Position numbers and translations under genes: made by a program. The notes beneath the pieces were generated by a model. It was not told the origin of the DNA and did not search any database. It saw only the letters and a program-made list of their open reading frames with translations. A stretch of 64,000 nt of DNA. Origin: Actinomadura physcomitrii. Its GTDB lineage: Bacteria; Actinomycetota; Actinomycetes; Streptosporangiales; Streptosporangiaceae. Shown in pieces: positions 35,959 to 45,020 of this stretch (its first letter is position 1; each line of letters opens with the position of its first letter). The stretch lies in assembly GCF_008923205.2 (NCBI RefSeq), contig NZ_WBMS02000007.1, positions 215,189 through 279,188 on the forward strand, given 5' to 3'.

Positions 35959-37514
35959 GTGAAGGACGCGCCGCCCGCCGCGCTGCCCGCGAACCTGGTC
36001 GACCCGCCGTGGCTGCGCAAGCCGGCCGCGCCGAGGGCCGCGGCCGGGGGCACCGTCGTCCCCGGCCTCGAACCGCCGGGCGGCCGGCGCGTCGTCTGGG
36101 CGCCCGGCGAGCGCGCGGAGTGGGCGGCGGCCCGCCCCTACGGCGGGCCCTGGGCGGACGGCGACTGGGAACGGGAGGCCGAGGAGGTCCGCGACGGGTC
36201 GATGTACCTGCCGAGCCAGGCGGGGTTCCTGGCGAGCGCGCCCGAGCACATCGCCCGCCCGCTGCTGGCCACCTGGGAACCCCGCAAGGTGACCTGGGAT
36301 TTCGCCCATTCGCTGAAGCCGATCGTCGCGCGTTTCGAGGACGCGGCGTGGGACGTGTCGGTCCGCATGGCGAAGGCGAACCCGCACGGGACCGGGCCCG
36401 TCCTGCTGCCGTTCCTCGGCGCGGACGTCGCCCGGCTGATGGCCGACTGGCTCTACCGGCTCAAGTCGGCGCGGCATCTCGCCCGCACCTGGTTCGCCCG
36501 GCACGGTCTCGAGGCCGTCCCGTACCTGGTGCCGGACGCGCTCGGTAAGCGCGTCGGCCCGCGCCGCAACGCGCTCCACGCGCTGCGGACCATCGAGGGC
36601 GACGTCGTGGAGGCGGCCCGCGTGCACGGCGACGAGGCCGCGCATGCCGTCGCGGCCCTGCTCGCGGACGAGCCGGAGCAGGCCGAACCCGCCCAAGCGG
36701 CAGAAGCCGCCGGACCTTCCCCGCTGGCTGCAAGGTCCGCAAGACCCTCCCCAAGCCCGGCGCCAAGGACGACCCGGCCCTCGCGCCGGACGCCCACCGG
36801 CGGTTCACCGAGCTGAAGAAGGACGTCCGCGCCGTCGCGTCCGTGCAGATCGCCCGGCTGGAGACCGCGATGGTCGAGGGCCGCACCTGGACGCCCGCCG
36901 AGTTCGCGGCGTTCCTCGTCCGGCACCCGCTGATGCGGCACATCGCGCGCCGCCTGGTCTGGACGTCCGGCGGCACCGCGTTCCGGCTCGCCGAGGACCG
37001 CACCCCCGCCGACGTCCACGACGACGCCTTCGACGTCGTGGACGATGTGCGGATCGCCCACCCGCTACTGCTCGGCGACGCCGTGGCCGCCTGGGCGGAG
37101 GTGTTCGCCGACTATGAGATCGTCCAGCCGTTCCCGCAGCTCGCCCGGCCCGTGTTCACCCTCGCCGACGGCGCGGGCCGCGACGGCACCCTCGCCCGCT
37201 TCGAAGGGGCGCGCGTGCCCACGGGGAGGATCCTCGGCCTGACCCGGACGGGCTGGGAGCGCGGCGCCGCGCTCGACGGCGGCGTCCAGCACTGGATCTC
37301 CCGCCCCGCCGGCCCCCACCACGTCGTGGTCGACCTCGACCCCGGGATCGCGGTCGGCTACGTCGACCTGAACCCCGAGCAGACGGTGGAGCACGTCCGG
37401 ATCGCGCCCGCACCCGGCGAGTACGGGGCCGCGTCCCCGGTCGAGAACGGCTTCGCCGCCGTCGACCCGGTCCTGCTGTCAGAGATCCTCGCCGACCTCG
37501 CGAGCCTCGGCTGA
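35959..37514 (+). pseudogene. DUF4132 paralogue, copy 2, with internal deletion and frameshift
   Basis: A GTG start with AGAGGA 7 bases upstream opens MKDAPPAALPANLVDPPWLR, matching copy 1 from about residue 395. Homology runs to AHAVAALLADEPEQ, then about 200 residues present in copy 1 are missing and the frame changes between 36680 and 36740 (first frame stops at 36816). The second frame resumes as KTLPKPGAKDDPALAP and continues intact to FAAVDPVLLSEILADLASLG at 37514. The lost segment includes the start of the DUF4132 domain. The last 36 bp overlap the convergent metB-like gene. Two separate proteins could be made, but an eroded gene is simpler. Confidence 0.7.
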
Positions 37515-38624
37515 CGCCGCGTCCAGGGCGGCGAGGACGTCGGAGACGAGGTCGCCGGGGTTCTCCACCCCGACCGAGAACCGCACGAACCCAGGTGCGA
37601 CGGCGTCGCCGCCCCAGCGTCCCCGCCGCTCGGCGGAACTGTGCACGGAACCGAAACTCGTCGCCTGGTTGACCAGCCGCATCGCGCCGAGGAAACGCTC
37701 CGCGAACGCCTCGTCCGGCAACGTGAAGGAGACGACGCACCCGAACCGCCGCATCTGCTTCGACGCGACCTCGTGCGACGGGTCGTCCGGCAATCCCGGA
37801 TACCGCAGCCCGGCGACCTCCGGCCGCTTTCTCAACGCCTCGGCCAGCGCCAGCGCATTGGCGTCCTGCCGGTCCAGCCGCAATTCCAGAGTCGCCAACG
37901 AACGGTGCGCCAGCCACGCCTCCATCGGCCCCGGAATGGCGCCGACCGTCTTGCGCCACAGCCGCACGCTCTCCGCCAGCGCCGCGTCCCGCGTCGCGAC
38001 ATGCCCGAGCAGCAGGTCACCGTGCCCGGTCAGCGCCTTGGTGTCGCTCGCCACCGAGAAGTCCGCGCCCAGGTCCAGCGGACGCTGCCCGAGCGGTGTC
38101 GCGAGCGTGTTGTCGACCGCGACCAGCGCGCCCGCCTCGTGCGCCGCCTCCACCAGCCGTGCGATGTCGCACACGTCCAGATTCGGATTGGACGGCGTCT
38201 CCACCCACACCAGCCGGGCCCCGTCGAGCAGCTCCATCTGCGCGTCGCCCGCCGTCGGCCCCATCCGCACGACCGCCCCGTACGATTCGAGCCGCTCCTT
38301 CAGCGCCCGCGTCGTCTGGTAGCAGTCGTCCGGCAGCACGACCACGTCACCGGACCGCACCTGCGACAGCAGGACCGCCGCGATCGCCGCCATTCCCGAC
38401 GAGAACGAGACGACCTCGGCGCCATCCTCCAGCTCCCCGATCGCCGCTTCCAGCAGCGTCCACGTCGGATTGGTGTCCCGCCCGTACGTGTAAGGCCCCA
38501 CCGCCTCGCCCGGCAGATGGAAATACGCCGCGAAGACCGGCCCCGGCAAGGTCGGCGCGTACTTCCTCGCGGGCGGCCTCCCGGCCCCCACCGCCAGCGT
38601 CCCGTCCCCAACCTCACGCGTCAC
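37479..38624 (-). CDS. cystathionine gamma-lyase/synthase-type PLP enzyme
   Basis: 381 residues from GTG with AGGAGG 5 bases upstream. Fold-type I Cys/Met metabolism enzyme: YTYGRDTNPTWTLLEAAIGE (cofactor and neighbouring-subunit Arg/Tyr region), SFSSGMAAIAAVLL, VWVETPSNPNLDVCD (PLP ring), VAVDNTLATP, and SDTKALTGHGDLLLGHV with the Schiff-base Lys. It cleaves or forms cystathionine, linking methionine and cysteine. Which direction cannot be decided from sequence. The gene is opposite in strand to the surrounding DUF4132 cluster; only 28 bp separate its start from the poly-G/poly-C palindrome, so its promoter may be in the unresolved sequence. Confidence 0.88.
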   Translation of the reverse strand: MTREVGDGTLAVGAGRPPARKYAPTLPGPVFAAYFHLPGEAVGPYTYGRDTNPTWTLLEAAIGELEDGAEVVSFSSGMAAIAAVLLSQVRSGDVVVLPDDCYQTTRALKERLESYGAVVRMGPTAGDAQMELLDGARLVWVETPSNPNLDVCDIARLVEAAHEAGALVAVDNTLATPLGQRPLDLGADFSVASDTKALTGHGDLLLGHVATRDAALAESVRLWRKTVGAIPGPMEAWLAHRSLATLELRLDRQDANALALAEALRKRPEVAGLRYPGLPDDPSHEVASKQMRRFGCVVSFTLPDEAFAERFLGAMRLVNQATSFGSVHSSAERRGRWGGDAVAPGFVRFSVGVENPGDLVSDVLAALDAASAEAREVGEDL

Positions 38625-38652
38625 ACGTCCTCCTCTTCACCGCCACCATCCT

Positions 38653-38751
<99 letters not shown>

Positions 38752-39023
38752 GAAGGCGGGGGCGGGGCTGGCGTCGGTTCGGCGCGCTGGCCGGTGCGGT
38801 CGCGCTCGTTCCGCTGGTCGGGCCGGTGGGGCTGCTCTTGGCGCCGGTCGGCCTGGTCGCGCTGCGGGGCTGCCCGTCCTGCTGGTTCATGGCGCTCGCG
38901 GAGACCCTGTCGCGGGGACGGCTGGAACGCTCGTGCGCGGACGGCGTGTGCGGTGTGTCCGTGGCCGCGCGGCCGGCCCCGGCGCGCGACTCGGCCAGAG
39001 AGCTCGAGGGGGCGCCGAACTGA
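38752..39023 (+). CDS. small cysteine-containing membrane protein, 5' end lost in the anomalous tract
   Basis: The visible frame reads RRFGALAGAVALVPLVGPVG, a hydrophobic segment continuing LLLAPVGLVALRGCPSCWFM, then RGRLERSCADGVCGVSV and a polar tail ending ELEGAPN. Four Cys (CPSC and C-x4-C) and a single double-spanning hydrophobic region suggest a small membrane-anchored protein with a possible metal or disulfide site; the family is familiar in actinomycetes but has no known role. No start codon exists between the palindrome and the hydrophobic region, so the true 5' end must lie in the missing or corrupted sequence. A strong hairpin follows the stop. Confidence 0.55.
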
Positions 39024-39038
39024 CCGCGGCGGCCGCGC

Positions 39039-39083
39039 GGAAATGTCGGAGCGCCGCCCTACGCTGGCGGCGCCGACATTTCC
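39039..39083 (+). terminator. hairpin terminator after the small membrane-protein gene
   Basis: GGAAATGTCGG and CGCCGCC on the left (39039-39058) pair with the right arm 39066-39083, an 18-bp stem with a 2-nt bulge and 7-nt loop. It starts 15 bases after the stop codon and precedes the promoter of the third DUF4132 copy. Confidence 0.7.
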
Positions 39084-39128
39084 GATCTTGGGGTGGCCCG
39101 CCGGGACGCTCCTCTACCGTGAGGCGAC

Positions 39129-40449
39129 ATGGACGATCTCCCCCCGCTGCCGGACGAGGACGCCCTGACGCTTCCGGCCGCCTGGCGCCGCAGGCTGCAC
39201 CCGAGACGCGGCGGGCTCCCCGGCCCGGCCTTCCCGGTCGACGGAGCGGCACCCGCGAGGGCGCGCGCGCTGGTGGAGAAGCCCGGCGGCCCCGTGGCGG
39301 CGATCGCCCCGGACGAGAGCGGCGCCCCGGACCTCGCGGAGGCCGCCCTGCGGCACCTGGCCGGGGAGCCCGGCCCGGCGGGCGCGGCGGCCGCCGCGGC
39401 CGTGGCCGTCCTGGACTTCACGCTGCGGAGGGCCGACGCCCCCTACGAGACCTTCATCGACTCCTGGGTCAGGCTCGGGCTGTCCACCGACCAGCTCGCC
39501 GACCGGATCGTCCCGGCGTTCGGGCTGGACTGCGACGGCACCATGACGCTCGACTACGGCCCGCGCCGCTTCACCGTCGGCTTCGACGAGGCACTCAGGC
39601 CGGTCGTCGCCGACGAGGCCGGCAAGGCCCGCAAATCCCTGCCGAAGCCCGGCGCGAAGGACGACCCGGCCCTCGCGCCGGCCGCGTACCGGACGTTCGC
39701 CGACCTGAAGAAGGACGTCCGCGCCGTCGCCGCCGACCTGCTGCGCCGCCTGGAGGACGCGATGGTCGCGCAGCGCCGCTGGACTCCCGCCGAGTTCGGC
39801 GAGCACATCGTCGGCCACCCCCTCGTCCGGCACGTCGCGCGCCGGCTCGTCTGGTTCGCGCAGGACGGCGACGCCGCCACCCCGTTCCGGATCGCCGAGG
39901 ACCGCACCTACGCCGACGTCGGCGACGACCTCGTCGACGTGCCCGAGCACGCCGCCATCGGCCTCGCGCACCCCGTCCGGCTCGGCGACGCGCTCGGCGC
40001 GTGGTCCGAGGTGTTCGCCGACTACGAGATCCTCCAGCCGTTCCCGCAGCTCGGCCGCGCCGTCCACGCGCTCGCGGACGCCGAGCGCGACGGCGACCGG
40101 CTGGAGAGGTTCGAGCACCTGAAGGTGCCGCTCGGCACGGTGCTGGGCCTCACCGGCCGCGGCTGGGAGATCGGTGCGCCGCAGGACGGGGGCGTCCAGC
40201 GGTGGATCTCCCGCCGGGCCCCCCGGGGACCGGTACGTCGTCATCGACCTGGACCCCGGCCTGTACGCCGGCGAGCTCGCCGCGTCCGGCGATGTCCAGA
40301 CCCTCGAGTACGTCTGGCTCGGCGCGGAGGCCACCGACCACCGGTACCGCTCCTCCGGGGACGCCCCGCCGCGCTTCGGCGACCTCGACGACGTCACCGC
40401 GTCCGAGATCCTCGCCGACCTCGCCCGCCTCACCGAAGCCGCCGTCTGA
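39129..40449 (+). pseudogene. DUF4132 paralogue, copy 3, internally deleted and frameshifted
   Basis: Starts MDDLPPLPDEDALTLPAAWR, clearly homologous to the N-terminus of copy 1, keeps about 120 residues, then jumps to LSTDQLADRIVPAFGLDCDG, which corresponds to about residue 800 of copy 1; the central HEAT-like region is gone. The DUF4132 domain (TMTLDYGPRRFTVGFDEALR, EVFADYEILQPFPQLGRAV) is well conserved up to VQRWISRR. In a C6/G4 run at 40219-40228 the frame shifts by one base; the end resumes as GDRYVVIDLDPGLYAGELAA and stops at 40449. If the shift is a sequencing error the product is a 440-residue mini-DUF4132 protein, which then sits directly in front of the AAA gene. Confidence 0.7.
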
Positions 40450-40465
40450 CCCCGGAACGGACACC

Positions 40466-41560
40466 ATGCCCGACACGACCGCAGACCACCAGAGACCGCC
40501 CGCCGAGGTGCGATTCGCCGACGAGCTGGAACGGCTCCGCGAGCACGACGACGGGCCGCGCCCGCCCGGCTGGGCGCTGAGCCTGACCGGCGCGCGCCGG
40601 TTCATCGTCGGTGACGACGCGCTCGGCGTGGCCCGCAAGTTCGTCGGGGACACCGCGCTCATCGACCGCGCCCTGGTGACCCTCGCCACGAGCCGCGGCC
40701 TGATGCTGGTCGGCGAGCCGGGCACCGCGAAGTCGCTGCTGTCGGAGCTGATCGCGGCGGCGGTGTCCGGGGCGTCCACGCTGACGATCCAGGGCGGCGC
40801 CGCCACGACCGAGGACCAGATCCGCTACTCGTGGAACTACGCGCTGCTGGTGTCGGAGGGCCCGTCGACGCGGTCGCTGGTGCCGGCGCCGCTGCTGACC
40901 GGGATGGCCGAGGGGAAGGTCGTCCGGTTCGAGGAGATCACCCGCTGCCCGCTGGAGGTGCAGGACTCGCTGCTGTCGCCGCTGTCCGACCGCGTCCTCG
41001 CGATCCCCGAGCTGTCCGGGCCGGAGTCGATGGTGTTCGCGCGCGAGGGGTTCAACGTGATCGCGACCGCGAACACCCGCGACCGCGGCGTCAACGAGAT
41101 GAGCGCCGCGCTGAAGCGGCGGTTCAACTTCGAGACGGTGTTCCCCATCCCCGACTTCGCGACCGAGCTGGACCTGGTCGAGCGGGAGGCGGCGCGGCTG
41201 CTGGAGCGCAGCGGCGTCGGCGTCGCGCCGCGCCGGGACGTCCTGGAGGTCCTGGTCACCACGTTCCGGGAGCTGCGGAACGCCACCACCGAGGAGGGTC
41301 GGCCGATGGACCGGCTGTCGGCCGTGATGAGCACCGCGGAGGCGGTGTCGGTCGCGCACGCCGTCGGCGTGCGGGGCTGGTTCCTGCGCGGCGAGGCGGG
41401 CGGCGCCGCCGACATCGTCGAGTGCCTCGCCGGGACGGCCGCCAAGGACAGCCCGGACGACCTGACCCGGCTGCGCCGCTACCTGGAGCAGCAGGCGCCG
41501 CGGCGCGACGGCGAGCAGTGGAGGGCGCTGCACGCCGCCCGGCACCGGCTGCCCGGCTGA
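40466..41560 (+). CDS. MoxR-type AAA+ ATPase (YehL-like)
   Basis: 364 residues, ATG 16 bases after the DUF4132 copy 3 stop. Walker A is GEPGTAKSLLSELIA (the K-S form of MoxR-like proteins), Walker B VVRFEEITRCPLEVQDSLLS (Glu-Glu), sensor 1 NVIATANTRDRGVNEMSAAL and Arg finger/sensor 2 in the C-terminal lid. The homologue in E. coli is YehL (about 362 residues), encoded next to YehM, YehP and YehQ equivalents exactly as here. MoxR ATPases typically remodel or load metal/cofactor onto targets together with VWA partners. Stop and next start overlap (TGATG). Confidence 0.9.
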   Translation: MPDTTADHQRPPAEVRFADELERLREHDDGPRPPGWALSLTGARRFIVGDDALGVARKFVGDTALIDRALVTLATSRGLMLVGEPGTAKSLLSELIAAAVSGASTLTIQGGAATTEDQIRYSWNYALLVSEGPSTRSLVPAPLLTGMAEGKVVRFEEITRCPLEVQDSLLSPLSDRVLAIPELSGPESMVFAREGFNVIATANTRDRGVNEMSAALKRRFNFETVFPIPDFATELDLVEREAARLLERSGVGVAPRRDVLEVLVTTFRELRNATTEEGRPMDRLSAVMSTAEAVSVAHAVGVRGWFLRGEAGGAADIVECLAGTAAKDSPDDLTRLRRYLEQQAPRRDGEQWRALHAARHRLPG

Positions 41561-43833
41561 TGGCCGTCACGTTCATCGGCGTCCGGCACCACAGCCCGGC
41601 GTGCGCGCGGCTCGTCCGCGACACGATCGCGCGGCTGCGGCCCGCGTACGTGCTGGTCGAGGGCCCCGCCGACGTCAACGGGCGGCTCGACGAGCTGCTC
41701 CTCGGCCACGCCCCGCCGATCGCGATCTACAGCTTCTACCGGGACGGCGAGCGGGTCCACTCCTCGTGGTCGCCGTTCTGCGACTACTCGCCGGAATGGA
41801 CGGCGCTCAACGCGGGCCGGGCCGCCGGCGCGGAGCTGCGGTTCATCGACCTGCCCGCCTGGCATCCCGCGTTCGCCGAGCGCGGCAACCGGTACGCCGA
41901 CGCCGAGCGCCGCTACGCCGACGCGACCGAGCGGCTGTGCCGGGAGTTCGCCGTCGACAACACCGACGTGCTGTGGGACCACCTCTTCGAGATCGACGCC
42001 GACCACCTGCCCGCCCGGCTCGACGCGTACTTCGACCTGGTGCGCGGCGAGGCGGAGCCGGGCCCCGACGACTCCGCGCGCGAGGCGTACATGGCCGCGT
42101 GGGTCCGCGCGGCGCACGCCGACGCTGATGACCGGCCGGTCGTCGTGGTGACCGGCGGGTTCCACAAGCCCGCGCTGGAGGCCCTCGCCCGCACCGGCGG
42201 CACCGGGTGGCCCGAGGTCCCCGCGCCGGGCGCGGACGCGATGGGCGGCAGCTTCCTCGTCCCGTACTCGTTCCGGCGGCTCGACGCGTTCACCGGCTAC
42301 CAGTCCGGGATGCCGTCGCCGGAGTACTACCAGCGGCTCTGGGAGGACGGCCCGGACGGCGCCGCCGCCGCGCTCACCGAGAGGGTCGTGACCCGGCTGC
42401 GCGAGCGCAGGCAGGTGGTGTCGACCGCCGACCTGATCGCCGCGCGGACCCTCACCGAGGGCCTCACCCGGCTGCGCGGGCACCGCTCGCCCGCCCGCAC
42501 CGACCTGCTCGACGGCCTGGTGTCCGCGCTGGTCGGCGAGGACCTCGACCAGCGGCTGCCGTGGACGGCGCGCGGCCCCCTCGCGCCGGGCGCGCACCCC
42601 GCCGTCGCCGAGATGGTGGCGGCGCTGAGCGGGGACCGCGTCGGCCGCCTGCACCCCGGCACCCCCGCGCCGCCGCTCGTCCACGACGCCGCCGCCGAAC
42701 TGGAGCGGCTCGGCCTCGCGGCCGGCGGCCGGATCGCGGTGAAGCTGACCACCGCGCGGGGCCTGGAGCGCAGCCGCGCGCTGCACCGGCTGCGCGTGCT
42801 GGGCATCCCCGGCGTCGCGCGCGAGTCGGGCCCGGCGACCGGCGCCGACCCCGTCCTGGAGGAGGTCTGGCACCTCGACCCGTCCGACCCGGGCGGCGCC
42901 CGGCTCGCCGCGCTGATCGAGGCGGGCGCGTACGGGCCGACCCTCGGCGACGCCGCCGCAGCGGCCCTCGACGAGCGGACCGCCGCCGCGGGCGACGACA
43001 TGGAGCGGCTCGCCGAGTCGCTGTTCGACGCGGCGCTGTGCGGCTGCGCCGGGCAGTCCGGCCGCATCGCCGCGTCCCTCGCCGCCGGGGTCGCGGGCGC
43101 GTCCGACCTCGGCGCGCTCGGCCGCGCGCTGGACGTCGTCCTCGGCCTGTGGCGGCACGACCACGTGCTCGGCACCGCCCGCAGCCCGCTGTTCGGCACC
43201 GTCATCGAGGAGTGCACGCAGCGGATCCTGTGGCTCGCCGAGGGGATCCGCGGCGGCCCGGCGCCCGCCGACCGCGCCCGGCTGCGGGCGCTCGCGGCGG
43301 CCCGCGACGCGCTGCTGCACGCCGCCGGGACGCTGCGCGTCGACCGGGACGCGGCGCTCGGCGTCGCCCGCCGCGTCGCCGCCGCCCCCGACGTCCCGCC
43401 CGACCTGCGCGGCGCCGGGTTCGGCCTCGCGAGGGCGCTCGGCGACACCGCCGACCCCGCCCGCGCGGTGCGCGGCGCCGCCGGGCCGCGGGTGTTCGGC
43501 GACTGGCTCGCCGGGCTGTTCGCGCTGGCCAGGCAGGAGGTCCTCGACCCCGGCGGGACCGTCCTCGCCGTCCTGGACGAGATGGTCGGCGCGCTCACCG
43601 ACGAGGACTTCCTCATCGCGCTGCCCGCGCTGCGGCAGGCGTTCGAGTACTTCCCGCCGCGCGAGCGCGAGACGATCGCCGAGCGGCTGCTGGCCCGCCG
43701 CGGCCTGCGCGGGTCCGCGCGCTCGCTGCTGCGCGCCCCCCGCGACCCCCTCGTCATCGCCGAAGCGCGCGCCCTGGAGGAGCGCGTCGACCGCGCCCTC
43801 GACGCCGCCGGACTCACCGGAGGACGACCGTGA
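41560..43833 (+). CDS. DUF5682 protein (YehM-like)
   Basis: 757 residues; the ATG shares a base with the AAA gene's TGA. N-terminal motif VTFIGVRHHSPACARLVRDT and VLVEGPADVNGRLDELLLGH resemble the TraB/erythromycin-esterase-like fold that opens with a GxRH motif, followed by VVVVTGGFHKPALEAL; the remaining two thirds are alpha-helical with no catalytic signature I recognise. E. coli YehM is of the same length and position. The strict overlap with its neighbours indicates stoichiometric co-translation with the MoxR and VWA partners. Function unknown. Confidence 0.85.
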   Translation: MAVTFIGVRHHSPACARLVRDTIARLRPAYVLVEGPADVNGRLDELLLGHAPPIAIYSFYRDGERVHSSWSPFCDYSPEWTALNAGRAAGAELRFIDLPAWHPAFAERGNRYADAERRYADATERLCREFAVDNTDVLWDHLFEIDADHLPARLDAYFDLVRGEAEPGPDDSAREAYMAAWVRAAHADADDRPVVVVTGGFHKPALEALARTGGTGWPEVPAPGADAMGGSFLVPYSFRRLDAFTGYQSGMPSPEYYQRLWEDGPDGAAAALTERVVTRLRERRQVVSTADLIAARTLTEGLTRLRGHRSPARTDLLDGLVSALVGEDLDQRLPWTARGPLAPGAHPAVAEMVAALSGDRVGRLHPGTPAPPLVHDAAAELERLGLAAGGRIAVKLTTARGLERSRALHRLRVLGIPGVARESGPATGADPVLEEVWHLDPSDPGGARLAALIEAGAYGPTLGDAAAAALDERTAAAGDDMERLAESLFDAALCGCAGQSGRIAASLAAGVAGASDLGALGRALDVVLGLWRHDHVLGTARSPLFGTVIEECTQRILWLAEGIRGGPAPADRARLRALAAARDALLHAAGTLRVDRDAALGVARRVAAAPDVPPDLRGAGFGLARALGDTADPARAVRGAAGPRVFGDWLAGLFALARQEVLDPGGTVLAVLDEMVGALTDEDFLIALPALRQAFEYFPPRERETIAERLLARRGLRGSARSLLRAPRDPLVIAEARALEERVDRALDAAGLTGGRP

Positions 43834-45020
43834 CCTCACCCGGGACCCCGCCCGAGACGCCCGCCGGGGACCTGGAGCGCTGGCGGCTGATCCTCGGCGC
43901 GCCCGCCGGCGGCGCCACCGGGCCGCTCGGCGGCGACGCCGCCGCCCGCGACCGCGCCCTCGACTGGCTCTACGGCCGCGACCCCGACCTCGCGCGCCGC
44001 GGCGTCCGCCGCGGCGCCGGCTCCGGGGCCGGCGGCACCGGCGACCGATCCGGCGACCGGACCGGCGGCGACGGGCCGTCCGCGCTCACCACCGTCGACT
44101 GGCTGGACGACGTGCACCGGCTGTTCCCCAAGGAGACCATCGAGCGGCTCGAACGCGACGCCGTCGAGCGCTACGAGATCCACGACATCGTCACCGACCC
44201 GGCCGTGCTGGAGCGGATCGAGCCGGACCGGTCGCTGCTGCGTGCCGTCATGCGCACCAAGCACCTGATGAACCCGGAGGTCCTCGCGCTCGCGCGGCGA
44301 ATCGTCGAGGCCGTGGTGCGGGAGCTGATGGACAAGCTCGCGACGGAGGTCAGGCAGGCGTTCCACGGCACCCGGTCGCGGCGCCCCAGTCGCATCCGCA
44401 ACTCCCGCAACTTCGACTTCCGCGCGACGATCCGCGCCAACCTCGCGCACTACCGCCCCGACGAGCGCCGCCTCTACATCGAGCAGCCGCGGTTCGTGTC
44501 GCGGACGCGGCGGCACGTCGAGCAGTGGCAGATGATCCTGCTGGTCGACCAGTCCGGCTCGATGCTCGACTCGGTGATCCACTCGGCGGTCACCGCCGCC
44601 TGCCTGTGGGGGCTGCCGGGCCTGAAGACCCACCTCGTCGCGTTCGACACCGCCGTCGTGGACCTGACGTCCGACGTCACCGACCCGGTGGAGCTGCTGA
44701 TGAAGGTGCAGCTCGGCGGCGGCACCGACATCGCCCGCGCGGTCGCCTACGGCGCCGGGCTGGTCGACAACCCGCGCCGCGCGATCGTCGCCGTCATCAG
44801 CGACTTCTACGAGGGCGGCGACCCCGGACGGCTCGTCCGGGAGGTGCGGAAGCTCGTCGAGCAGGGCACCTGCGTGCTCGGCCTCGCCGCGCTGGACGAG
44901 GAGGCGAACCCGGCGTTCGACCGCGACATGGGGAGCCGGCTGGCCGCGGTGGGCGCGCACGTCGGCGCGATGACGCCCGGCCGGCTCGCCGAGTTCGTCG
45001 CGGAGAGGATCGGGTCGTGA
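43830..45020 (+). CDS. VWA-domain protein (YehP-like)
   Basis: 396 residues from GTG overlapping the DUF5682 stop (GTGA). A flexible Gly-rich N-terminus (GAGSGAGGTGDRSGDRTGGD) is followed by a helical domain (LFPKETIERLERDAVERYEI, LLRAVMRTKHLMNPEVLALA) and a complete MIDAS-type VWA domain: LLVDQSGSMLDS, GGGTDIARAVAYG and AVISDFYEGGD. VWA proteins paired with MoxR ATPases bind divalent metal through the MIDAS and recruit substrates. Equivalent to E. coli YehP. Its stop overlaps the SWIM gene start. Confidence 0.9.
   Translation: MTSPGTPPETPAGDLERWRLILGAPAGGATGPLGGDAAARDRALDWLYGRDPDLARRGVRRGAGSGAGGTGDRSGDRTGGDGPSALTTVDWLDDVHRLFPKETIERLERDAVERYEIHDIVTDPAVLERIEPDRSLLRAVMRTKHLMNPEVLALARRIVEAVVRELMDKLATEVRQAFHGTRSRRPSRIRNSRNFDFRATIRANLAHYRPDERRLYIEQPRFVSRTRRHVEQWQMILLVDQSGSMLDSVIHSAVTAACLWGLPGLKTHLVAFDTAVVDLTSDVTDPVELLMKVQLGGGTDIARAVAYGAGLVDNPRRAIVAVISDFYEGGDPGRLVREVRKLVEQGTCVLGLAALDEEANPAFDRDMGSRLAAVGAHVGAMTPGRLAEFVAERIGS

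Noticed and set aside
32407..36696. 1429-residue minus-strand frame opposite the DUF4132 genes
   Set aside because: No recognisable domain and shadow composition; the plus strand has conserved DUF4132 homology.
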